Shown: piece after piece, positions 1 to 5,624 of the stretch
Layout of the letters: every line of letters starts with the position of its first letter
How positions within the stretch are numbered: the first letter of the stretch is position 1
Source: an uncultured Opitutia bacterium
GTDB taxonomy: Bacteria; Verrucomicrobiota; Verrucomicrobiia; Opitutales; UBA953
Reading direction: 5' to 3'
Assembly: GCA_903882335.1 (NCBI GenBank)
Contig: CAIRWP010000125.1
Coordinates: 1 to 9,293 of the forward strand
DNA: 9,293 nucleotides
Translations under genes and position numbers: made by a program
The notes under the pieces: generated by a model
Told to the model about the DNA's origin: nothing
What the model saw: only the letters and a program-made list of their open reading frames with translations
The model's database searches: none

Positions 1-45
1 ACCTCCCGGTTTCCGGTCTCCCTTTGGTTCTTCCTCTGCGTCGAT

Positions 46-111
46 GTAGGGACGTGATCACTATCGCGTCCGCCCTTACTCCCGGCGGATGCGATGTCAT
101 CGCATCCCTAC
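46..111. repeat. Long imperfect hairpin with GTAGGGAC foot, copy 1
   Basis: The left arm 46-74 and right arm 84-111 are imperfect reverse complements around a 9-base loop. The outermost 7 bases (GTAGGGA with TCCCTAC) and the 6 next to the loop (TCCGCC with GGCGGA) pair perfectly, with a few mismatches and G-T pairs between. A perfect 8-base palindrome, GTGATCAC, lies at 54-61. The GTAG at the base of an imperfect palindrome is the classic REP signature. Confidence 0.7.
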
Positions 112-222
112 CCAAGGCAGAGACAATTTCAGGTCTCGGATCTCAGCCGTCGGGAGCCAGGTTCAGGCGTTCAGGTTCGGGTGTAGGTTTGGGACCTGAA
201 GATGCCTCTCACTTATGTACTT

Positions 223-245
223 GGGACAGCACGTAGTGCTGTCCC
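223..245. repeat. Perfect 10-bp hairpin at the right end of repeat copy 1
   Basis: GGGACAGCAC at 223-232 and GTGCTGTCCC at 236-245 are exact reverse complements around the loop GTA. Read on the minus strand the element begins TAGGGACAGC, echoing the TAGGGAC foot of the 46-111 hairpin in the opposite orientation. The whole repeat therefore has inverted, REP-like ends. No T-run follows, so an intrinsic terminator role is possible but not shown. Confidence 0.75.
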
Positions 246-317
246 TAATCATGATATGGGGGATTTGTCTCATGAGAAGGGGCTTTTCACGTCAGGGCCA
301 GGCCGCAGGATTTTCGT

Positions 318-869
318 ATGCGAATGCACAAAGTCCTCATGAACCTGGTCGTCGGCCTGCTCGCCGGCTGCGCCTCCGCTTCGACGTCGGGTAATCCGGT
401 CGCCTACGAGCGAGAAAATCTCGGTACTTTCCGGAACTTTGTCGGCAACTGGGGTGACGCAAAACACACGGTGCGTTATGCCGTCATCCGCACGCCCGAG
501 GACTATGATAGGATCTATCATCCGGCCCCCATTATGTGGGACGACAAACCCTACCGCCCTAAGCCGGAATTCTTCCGTAAAAGCCAAATCCTGCTTGTAT
601 GCAGGCTGGTCAACGACCTCGACGAGAAGCAATTCGTCACGGAACGGGTCGAGGAAGCCGGGAGCGAACTGACGGTCTATTATCGTTACTCCGGACCAAC
701 CCGCCCCCTCCGTGGCGATGCGCCGATGTACAAGCAGCCTTTCGCCCTTTACGTCCCGAAAAAAGAATACGTCCGGGTCCGTTTCATCGAGAACGGCGCA
801 TTGCTTGGCGTGCTGGAACTGGCCGCCGGGCAGTGGACGGGGCCGACCGTAAGTCCGGTGAAGAAGTAA
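318..869 (+). CDS. Small lipoprotein of unknown function
   Basis: The 183-residue product starts with a short basic segment and a hydrophobic stretch ending in the lipobox LLAG-C18, so it is very likely a lipoprotein. Ala follows the Cys, which by the E. coli +2 rule favours the outer membrane. The mature part is a compact mixed domain with a conserved-looking core: VIRTPEDYDRIY (about 57-68), a hydrophobic strand ILLVCRLV, ELTVYYRYSG, then PFALYVPKKEYVRVRFIENG near the C-terminus. This strand pattern recalls PrcB-like domains, but only weakly, and I would not name it so. The ATG at 318 has AGGA at 307-310 seven bases upstream. A second ATG two codons later is possible. The gene stands alone between two direct repeats and uses more A/T-ending codons than its neighbours, which hints at a separate origin. 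Confidence 0.8.
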   Translation: MRMHKVLMNLVVGLLAGCASASTSGNPVAYERENLGTFRNFVGNWGDAKHTVRYAVIRTPEDYDRIYHPAPIMWDDKPYRPKPEFFRKSQILLVCRLVNDLDEKQFVTERVEEAGSELTVYYRYSGPTRPLRGDAPMYKQPFALYVPKKEYVRVRFIENGALLGVLELAAGQWTGPTVSPVKK

Positions 870-988
870 GGCAGCGCAGCAGGGCTCAAGGGGATACCGG
901 ATACCGGATGATTGGCTGGGGTTATTAATAATGCCCGAAGCAAACCTCCCGGTTTCCGGTCTCCCTTTGGTTCTTCCTCTGCGTCGAT

Positions 989-1054
989 GTAGGGACGTGA
1001 TCACTATCGCGTCCGCCCTTACTCCCGGCGGATGCGATGTCATCGTATCCCTAC
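989..1054. repeat. Long imperfect hairpin with GTAGGGAC foot, copy 2
   Basis: Equivalent of the 46-111 hairpin. The single change, C to T at 1046, turns one G-C pair of the lower stem into a G-T pair. The rest of both arms is unchanged from copy 1, as expected if the fold is what is conserved, although the copies may simply be recent. Confidence 0.7.
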
Positions 1055-1165
1055 CCAAGGCAGAGACAATTTCAGGTCTCGTGTCTCAGCCGTCGGGAGC
1101 CAGGTTCAGGCGTTCAGGTGCGGGTGCAGGTTTGGGACCTGAAGATGCCTCTCACTTATGTTCTT

Positions 1166-1188
1166 GGGACAGCACGTAGTGCTGTCCC
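1166..1188. repeat. Perfect 10-bp hairpin beside the comFC stop codon
   Basis: Identical to the 223-245 hairpin. On the minus strand it follows directly on the comFC stop codon, so it would form at the 3' end of the comFC transcript. It could protect or end that message, as REP elements do in enterobacteria. There is no T-run, so it is not a canonical intrinsic terminator. Confidence 0.7.
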
Positions 1189-1916
1189 TAGCCATGCGCG
1201 AGGGCGGCGGCATCGACGTGGCTCGCGCCGGCGGTGCGCAACGTCGCCGCGCACGCGTGCAACGTGGCGCCCGTCGTCAGCACATCGTCCACAACGACGT
1301 AACGCCGGCCCGGGTCGACTTTCGCTCCTTCGGCGAGGCGGAAGGCGCGGCGGACGTTCGCCCGGCGTTCCTGCCGGTCGAGCCGCGTCTGGGAGAGGGT
1401 CTCGGTCTGCTTGCGGAGCAGCGACGCGGTGGCGCACCCTGGTAGCCGGCGGGCCAGGAAGTCCGCGATGCGTTCCGCCTGATTATAGCCTCGCTCCCGT
1501 CGACGCCCCGCATGCAACGGGACCGGGACCAGCACCGAGCCCGTCAGGTGCCGCCGAAACAGCGTATCCTCCAGCGCGGCGTCCGCCAGGTCGTCGGCCA
1601 GCCACGGGCACCCTCCGTATTTGATGCGGTGGATGATCTCCCGGACCGGTCCACGCGCCCGGAAAGGGCAGACCGCCCGCCCGAAGGCGGGGTTGAGGCC
1701 GAGGCAATGCGGACAACTCCGATCGTCCTCCAACGTACCGTCGAAAGGGTGGCCGCAACGCAGGCACCGCGGGTCGTCGATCCGGGTCAGCTCCAGGGCG
1801 CCCACCGCCGAGAGATGCCGGCGCGGCCCGAACTCCATCGGTTCCCGCGTGACCACGCAATCGCGGGGGAAGATCAGGTCGAGCAGGCCGCGGTCGAGGT
1901 CATCGAGCAGCGCCAT
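1188..1916 (-). CDS. comFC: ComF family phosphoribosyltransferase-like protein
   Basis: This 242-residue protein has the ComFC/GntX layout: an N-terminal zinc-binding part and a C-terminal type I phosphoribosyltransferase fold. Visible features are LIFPRDC near residues 14-20, CLRCGHPF (C51, C54) and CPHC (C68, C71) as likely zinc ligands, the family motif RGYNQA at 142-147, and the PRPP loop VVVDDVLTTGAT at 207-218. In competent bacteria ComFC is a cytosolic factor for natural transformation; elsewhere the role is often unclear. The ATG at 1916 gives the usual family start. A longer in-frame start at 1979 would add 21 unrelated residues that lie over ogt. The start overlaps the end of ogt by 17 bases, so translation is probably coupled. 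The first expected Cys pair is reduced to one Cys (C20, with Thr at 23). The TAG stop lies within repeat copy 2. Confidence 0.9.
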   Translation of the reverse strand: MALLDDLDRGLLDLIFPRDCVVTREPMEFGPRRHLSAVGALELTRIDDPRCLRCGHPFDGTLEDDRSCPHCLGLNPAFGRAVCPFRARGPVREIIHRIKYGGCPWLADDLADAALEDTLFRRHLTGSVLVPVPLHAGRRRERGYNQAERIADFLARRLPGCATASLLRKQTETLSQTRLDRQERRANVRRAFRLAEGAKVDPGRRYVVVDDVLTTGATLHACAATLRTAGASHVDAAALAHG

Positions 1917-2367
1917 CGGCTTCCGCCCGGAGCCAGGCGCGTTTAAGGTCCACCCCCCAGGCGAAGCCTCCCAGCCCATCGGCGGCGACCACCCGGTGAC
2001 AAGGGATGAGTCCGGCCAGCGGGTTAGCCCCTAGGGCGACCCCGACCGCCCGGGCGGAGCCACATCCGATGGACTTCGCCAATTGACCGTAGGTCTGCGT
2101 TTGGCCGGAGGGGATCCGGCGGACGGCCTGCCAGACCTTGAGCTGGAAGGCGGTGCCGTAGGCCCGTGCGCATCGGACGGCGGGGAGGTCTCCCGCGACC
2201 GGTTCGCCGCCGTGGTCGCGCAACCACCGACGGACCGCGGCGCCAGGGAGGGGCGAGCGGTGGACGAGTTCGCCGTCCGGCGTCACGGCTTCCGTCAGCC
2301 CGGCCCGTCGGCCGACCCGCACGGGGCCGAGGGCGCGGACGGAGCGGAGGGACCAGGCCGGACGCAT
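1900..2367 (-). CDS. ogt: Methylated-DNA--protein-cysteine methyltransferase
   Basis: The protein (155 residues) repairs O6-alkylguanine by moving the alkyl group irreversibly to its own cysteine. The active-site motif LIPCHRVV is present, with the acceptor Cys at residue 123. Upstream lie the DNA-binding helix-turn-helix region (FQLKVWQAVRRIPSGQTQTYGQLA) and the Arg-finger segment GSARAVGVALGANP. The C-terminal GGFAWGVDLKRAWLRAE also fits. The N-terminal domain is short, as in minimal Ogt proteins, and no Ada-type regulatory domain is attached. I chose the ATG at 2367; a GTG two codons upstream (2373) is equally possible, and neither has a clear ribosome binding site. It is the first gene of a two-gene unit with comFC and is divergent from the PatB-like gene, with about 50 bases between the starts to hold both promoters. 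Confidence 0.93.
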   Translation of the reverse strand: MRPAWSLRSVRALGPVRVGRRAGLTEAVTPDGELVHRSPLPGAAVRRWLRDHGGEPVAGDLPAVRCARAYGTAFQLKVWQAVRRIPSGQTQTYGQLAKSIGCGSARAVGVALGANPLAGLIPCHRVVAADGLGGFAWGVDLKRAWLRAEADGAAR

Positions 2368-2422
2368 GCGCACAAAATGCGTTTGCCCGTGCGGGGGTTC
2401 AATCCAAGGTTTTCCTCATCCC

Positions 2423-3586
2423 ATGGCTTTCAATTTCGACAGCTGCCCGGAGCGCGCCGGCACGGACAGCACCAAGTGGCACAAGTACCATGACCGCGAC
2501 GTCATCCCGTGCTGGATCGCCGACATGGATTTCGAGTCCGCGCCCGCGATCGTCGAGGCGGTCAAGGCCCGCGCCGCCCACGGCGTCTTCGGTTACCCGG
2601 CGCAGCGCGACGCGGTGTTCGCCTCGGTCGTGAACCATGTCCGCCGCCGGCATGGCTGGGAGATCAAGCCGGAATGGATCACGTTCATGTGCTCGCTGGT
2701 GCCGGGCATCCACGCGAGCATCCGTTGCGCCACCAAGCCCGGCGAATCGGTCGTCACCACCACCCCCGTCTACCCGCCTTTCCTGAGCGCTCCGGTGCTT
2801 TCCGAGCGCAACCCGCTCAAGCTCGAGATGGTGTTCGTCGACGGTCGGTGGACCTTCGATTGGGCGAAGCTCGAGGCGGCGTGCGCGCAGCCGCACGCCA
2901 AGGTCCTGCTGCTCTGCAACCCCTACAACCCGCTGGCCCGCGTGTTCGATCGCGCGGAGCTCGACCGGCTGGCCGCCCTGGTGCGGAAGCATGACCTCAC
3001 GGTCTGCTCCGATGAGATCCACTGCGACCTGGTGCTCGATCCGGCCGCGCAGCACCTCGTCTTCGCCTCCCTGGCGGAGGACCTCGCCGCCCGTACCGTG
3101 ACGCTGATGGCCGCGAGCAAGACCTACAACATCGCCGGCCTCACCTGCGGCTTCGCCATCATCCCCGACGCCGGCCTGCGCACGCGCTTCCGCCGCGTCC
3201 TGCAGGGGCTTTCGCTCGACCAGAACATGTTCGGCCTCGTCGCTACGCAGGCGGCCTTCGACCACGGCGAACCGTGGCGCCTCGAGTGCGTCGACTACCT
3301 CCGCGGCAACCTCGACCTCATCGAGCAGGAACTGAAGTCCATGCCGGGCGTCGTCCTCCGGCAGCGCCCGCAGTCGAGCTTCCTCGCCTGGTTCGACGTC
3401 ACCGCGCTCGGGTTCGAGGACGCGCACGCGGAGTTCGAGCAAGGTGGCGTCGGCTTCAGCAACGGCGCCGATTTCGGCGGGCCGGGTCATGTGCGCCTGA
3501 ACTTCGGTTGCCCGCGGGAGCGGCTCCGCGAGATCCTGCGCCGGATGAAGGCGGTCGTCGCCCGCGCCCCGGGTCGGCGTTCCTGA
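2423..3586 (+). CDS. patB: PatB/MalY family PLP-dependent C-S lyase
   Basis: This 387-residue fold-type I PLP enzyme belongs to the MalY/PatB subfamily, which cleaves C-S bonds of cystathionine or cysteine conjugates to thiol, pyruvate and ammonia. Landmarks in order are the N-terminal IPCWIADMDF (28-37), a glycine-poor VFGYPA (55-60), CNPYNP (165-170), SDEIHCDLV with the PLP-ring Asp D197, ASKTYNIAGL with the Schiff-base lysine K233, and HVRLNFGCPR with the carboxylate-binding R358. In the segment where the family usually has NPxNPxGR the protein reads NPYNPLARVF, so the usual Gly is Ala. The ATG at 2423 matches the family N-terminus; an upstream ATG at 2366 would add 19 residues of unrelated sequence. 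AAGG at 2405-2408 is a weak, distant ribosome binding site. Its stop overlaps the start of the next gene. Whether it acts as cystathionine beta-lyase in vivo cannot be read from sequence. Confidence 0.9.
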   Translation: MAFNFDSCPERAGTDSTKWHKYHDRDVIPCWIADMDFESAPAIVEAVKARAAHGVFGYPAQRDAVFASVVNHVRRRHGWEIKPEWITFMCSLVPGIHASIRCATKPGESVVTTTPVYPPFLSAPVLSERNPLKLEMVFVDGRWTFDWAKLEAACAQPHAKVLLLCNPYNPLARVFDRAELDRLAALVRKHDLTVCSDEIHCDLVLDPAAQHLVFASLAEDLAARTVTLMAASKTYNIAGLTCGFAIIPDAGLRTRFRRVLQGLSLDQNMFGLVATQAAFDHGEPWRLECVDYLRGNLDLIEQELKSMPGVVLRQRPQSSFLAWFDVTALGFEDAHAEFEQGGVGFSNGADFGGPGHVRLNFGCPRERLREILRRMKAVVARAPGRRS

Positions 3587-4368
3587 TGCTTCCCGCCGGC
3601 CGCGCGCCCTGGTGGGCCTGGCCGGCGATGCTGTCGCTCGATGGCGTCGCCTTCGTGGTGCTCGCCGGCGAGCTCGCGGCCCCGGGCTCGGCCTGGACCT
3701 GGGGGACGGCGGCGACGGTCTGGCTAGTCTGGTGCGGCTACGTCCTGGACCGCACCCTCGACGCCGCCTGGTTCCCCGCCGTCACCCAGACGTGGCGCCA
3801 CCGTTTCCATGCCCGGCATGGCTGGACCTTGCTGGCCATCGGGGCGGGGATCGGCGCGGTGCTTTTCCTCGCGTTGGCCTGGACTGATCCGGCGGACTTA
3901 CCGGTGACCCGCGACCTCCTTCCGATCAACCTTCGGAACGCGGCGGGTGGACTCGTGATCATCTTCTGCGCCCGTTGGCTGACCGAAGTCTGGGCGCTCC
4001 GGATCGGTTTGGTCGCGCTGTTGCTGGCGTCCCTCGCGGTCAGCCCGCTGCCGAACCCGTCTATCGCCGCCCTCCTCGCCGTCTTCCTGCTCGCGGCCAC
4101 CAACCTCCTCGCCCATCGCCGCATCGAGGTGGGCCTAGCAGCCTCCTGGGATCGTTTCATCCCCTGGCTCGCCATCGCGGGTTGCCTGGCCTGCCTGCTG
4201 CTCGGTTCCGCCGACGAGCGCTGGCTGTGCGGCGCCTGTCTGGTCGGCGTCCTTACGCTCTGCTGGCAGCCGACTTCGTCCGGGGCGGATCCGGAGTATC
4301 GCCGCGCGTCGATCGACGGCGGGGTGCTGATCGTCTTGGCGGTGGCTTGCCTGGCCCGGCTTTTCTAG
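3586..4368 (+). CDS. Polytopic membrane protein of unknown function
   Basis: The 260-residue product is hydrophobic nearly throughout, with about seven to nine likely membrane segments, the first around residues 11-30 and the last at the extreme C-terminus (GGVLIVLAVACLARLF). Between the second and third segments lies the polar loop GYVLDRTLDAAW followed by RHRFHARHGW. This DRxxD plus RHxFxxxH combination looks like a conserved functional site. It faintly recalls the Asp-rich loops of UbiA-type prenyltransferases, but the standard NDxxDxxxD motif is missing and I do not claim the function. The gene starts at an ATG that shares a base with the patB-like stop (TGATG), so the two are translationally coupled. 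It ends four bases from the convergent four-helix gene, with no terminator visible between them. Confidence 0.8.
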   Translation: MLPAGRAPWWAWPAMLSLDGVAFVVLAGELAAPGSAWTWGTAATVWLVWCGYVLDRTLDAAWFPAVTQTWRHRFHARHGWTLLAIGAGIGAVLFLALAWTDPADLPVTRDLLPINLRNAAGGLVIIFCARWLTEVWALRIGLVALLLASLAVSPLPNPSIAALLAVFLLAATNLLAHRRIEVGLAASWDRFIPWLAIAGCLACLLLGSADERWLCGACLVGVLTLCWQPTSSGADPEYRRASIDGGVLIVLAVACLARLF

Positions 4369-4372
4369 CCGC

Positions 4373-4777
4373 TCAGCCGCGCAGACGCGGACGTGGCGCC
4401 GGCCACGCGCCGGTGGCGGCGTCCGGCCCCGCTGGTCTCGCCGGGGCGCGCCGAACCCCTTGGAGGTGACGTTCCAGTTCCTCGCATTGCCCGAGCAGGC
4501 CACGCGCCTCGCGTTCGGTCAGGGCGCCGGAGAGCTCCGCCACGTGCAGCCGCGTGTAAAGCTCGGCGCAGCCGCCGAGCGGCATTTCCCAGTCCGACGG
4601 GTCGGGCGGTGTCGCCACCTGGGCGACGGCGATGGCGCAGGCCAGGTGCATCGCCTCGCGGCGGAGGTCCTCGCCTTGCGGGCGGTGCTCCTCGGCCCAG
4701 CTCAGGCGGTAAAGGTGGGCGGCGAGGCGGACGGCTTTCTGCCAGGTGACGAAGGTCTGCAGGGGTGGTTTTTCCAT
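4373..4777 (-). CDS. Diverged four-helix-bundle protein (S23-like)
   Basis: The 134-residue product begins MEKPPLQTFVTWQKAVRLAAHLYRLS, the typical opening of the four-helix-bundle family first found in 23S rRNA intervening sequences (Pfam PF05635). Further helices are visible at LRREAMHLACAIAVAQV, CAELYTRLHVAELSGALTEREARGLLGQCEELERHLQGV. The family's usual NIAEG-like turn after helix 2 is replaced by CAIAVAQ, so this is a distant member. The last 28 or so residues are rich in Arg, Pro and Ala and look disordered. No rRNA is nearby, so it is not an rRNA-insertion gene here. The family's cellular role is unknown. I chose the ATG at 4777 from the family N-terminus; an ATG at 4786 and a GTG at 4801 are in frame. 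It lies 94 bases downstream of rsmE in the same direction and may be co-transcribed. Confidence 0.7.
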   Translation of the reverse strand: MEKPPLQTFVTWQKAVRLAAHLYRLSWAEEHRPQGEDLRREAMHLACAIAVAQVATPPDPSDWEMPLGGCAELYTRLHVAELSGALTEREARGLLGQCEELERHLQGVRRAPARPAGPDAATGAWPAPRPRLRG

Positions 4778-4871
4778 GCGGTCCATTCGTGAGCGCGCCA
4801 CCGCACCGGCAAGCGTCCGTCCTTGGGGTTCATCCCCTCCTGGTTTCCCCGGGTCCGCGGCTAGGGTCGGT

Positions 4872-5624
4872 CTAACCGCCGGCCCGACCGACCAAGGCGT
4901 GCGTCGCGGCCAGGCACGCCAAGGCCGCGTTCTCGGCGCGCAGGACCGTCGGACCGAGCACCACGGGGCGGAAGCCGGCGCGACGCGCGGCCGCGAGTTC
5001 GTCGGCCGTGAGGTCGCCTTCCGGACCGATGAGCCACGTCACGGCTTGGACGCCGGTGAAGTCGACGCGACCGACCGGCTCCGCATCGACCTCCAGCGAA
5101 CCCGTCAGCCGTAGCTCCGCGGACGTCGCGGCGGGCAGCGTCGCGAGCCAATCGTCGAACTTGCGCGGGGCCGCGATGGTCGCCTGCCAAGGATTGCCGG
5201 ATTGCTTGCACGCCTCCGCGGCCTGCTGCGTCCAGCGGGCTTGCTTGGCCGCCGCCCGTTCCGCATCCAGCTTCACTTCGCACCGGGCGGTCTCCAGCGG
5301 GATGACCCCGGCGGCGCCGGCTTCGCAGCAAGTGCGCACCAGGTCGTCCATCGTGCCGCCCTTGGGCATGCCTTGAGCGATCGTGATCGCCGGTCGGAGC
5401 GGTTCCGCCTGGCGCACGCGAACGACCTCCACCACGGCGCCCGCGGGGTCGGCGGTGAGCAGCTTCGCCTCGGCGAGCAGGCCGTGGCCGTCGAGCAGCA
5501 CGAGCGCGTCGCCGCGGCGGGCGCGCAGGCTGCGCACGAGGTGGGCGCTTTCCTCCTTGGAAAGGACGACCTGGCGCGCGCCCTCGGCGGGAGTTTGGTC
5601 GATCCAGACGCGGAGCGGGCTCAT
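4872..5624 (-). CDS. rsmE: 16S rRNA (uracil-1498-N3)-methyltransferase RsmE
   Basis: RsmE methylates N3 of U1498 in the decoding region of 16S rRNA using S-adenosylmethionine. This 250-residue protein has the family's length and domain order: an N-terminal PUA-like RNA-binding domain (about 1-70) and a SPOUT methyltransferase domain with a C-terminal knot. Visible motifs are ESAHLVRSLRARRGD (25-39), the AQGMPKGGTMDDLVRTCCEAG segment, WTQQAAEACKQSG (131-143), and the SAM-binding knot IGPEGDLTADE (199-209) with LGPTVLRAENA (223-233). The last motif is usually close to LGPRILRTETA, so one Arg and the final Thr differ here. The Arg and Glu of LRxE are kept, so I expect activity. The start codon overlaps the thiH stop by four bases (ATGA), which supports coupled translation. 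Confidence 0.94.
   Translation of the reverse strand: MSPLRVWIDQTPAEGARQVVLSKEESAHLVRSLRARRGDALVLLDGHGLLAEAKLLTADPAGAVVEVVRVRQAEPLRPAITIAQGMPKGGTMDDLVRTCCEAGAAGVIPLETARCEVKLDAERAAAKQARWTQQAAEACKQSGNPWQATIAAPRKFDDWLATLPAATSAELRLTGSLEVDAEPVGRVDFTGVQAVTWLIGPEGDLTADELAAARRAGFRPVVLGPTVLRAENAALACLAATHALVGRAGG

Larger units (their letters stand above)
1..247. repeat. Composite palindromic repeat, copy 1 (REP/BIME-like)
   Basis: This stretch matches 944-1190 at a constant offset of 943 bases with 6 differences in 247 and no gaps, about 97.6% identity. It contains a long imperfect hairpin (46-111), a second inverted pair (128-135 with 193-200) and a perfect short hairpin (223-245). Identity ends at 247, just after the short hairpin. 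The left limit is unknown because the window begins inside the match. Its only open frame is a 70-codon one with no recognisable features, so I read the stretch as non-coding. The GTAG foot of the first hairpin and the inverted TAGGGAC at the other end resemble REP elements, which RAYT transposases mobilise. No transposase is visible here, so the REP assignment is inference. Confidence 0.85.
944..1190. repeat. Composite palindromic repeat, copy 2 (REP/BIME-like)
   Basis: Second copy of the repeat at 1-247, in the same orientation. The six differences (at 1046, 1082, 1083, 1119, 1126 and 1162) are all single-base substitutions. It lies between the end of the lipoprotein gene and the 3' end of comFC. 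Its last three bases, CTA at 1188-1190, form the comFC stop codon on the minus strand. The sequence just left of it (870-943) has no matching partner in the window and holds a short direct repeat of ATACCGG at about 895-907. Confidence 0.85.

Noticed and set aside
270..1058. A 262-codon open frame on the minus strand across the lipoprotein gene and part of repeat copy 2
   Set aside because: It is antisense to a gene with a lipobox and ribosome binding site, shows no domain or normal composition, and runs into the non-coding repeat. High GC content keeps such frames open.
1..1190. CRISPR array or IS element
   Set aside because: There are only two repeat copies of about 247 bp, nearly 1 kb apart, with no short regular spacers and no transposase frame between them.
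2399..3490. A 363-codon minus-strand open frame opposite the PatB-like gene
   Set aside because: Antisense shadow of a gene whose full set of PLP-enzyme motifs is on the plus strand.
4702..4833. A 43-codon minus-strand frame starting two bases after AGGAGGGG
   Set aside because: The purine run looks like a strong ribosome binding site but is too close to the ATG. The frame runs out of register into the four-helix gene and its product resembles nothing. A small leader peptide cannot be excluded.
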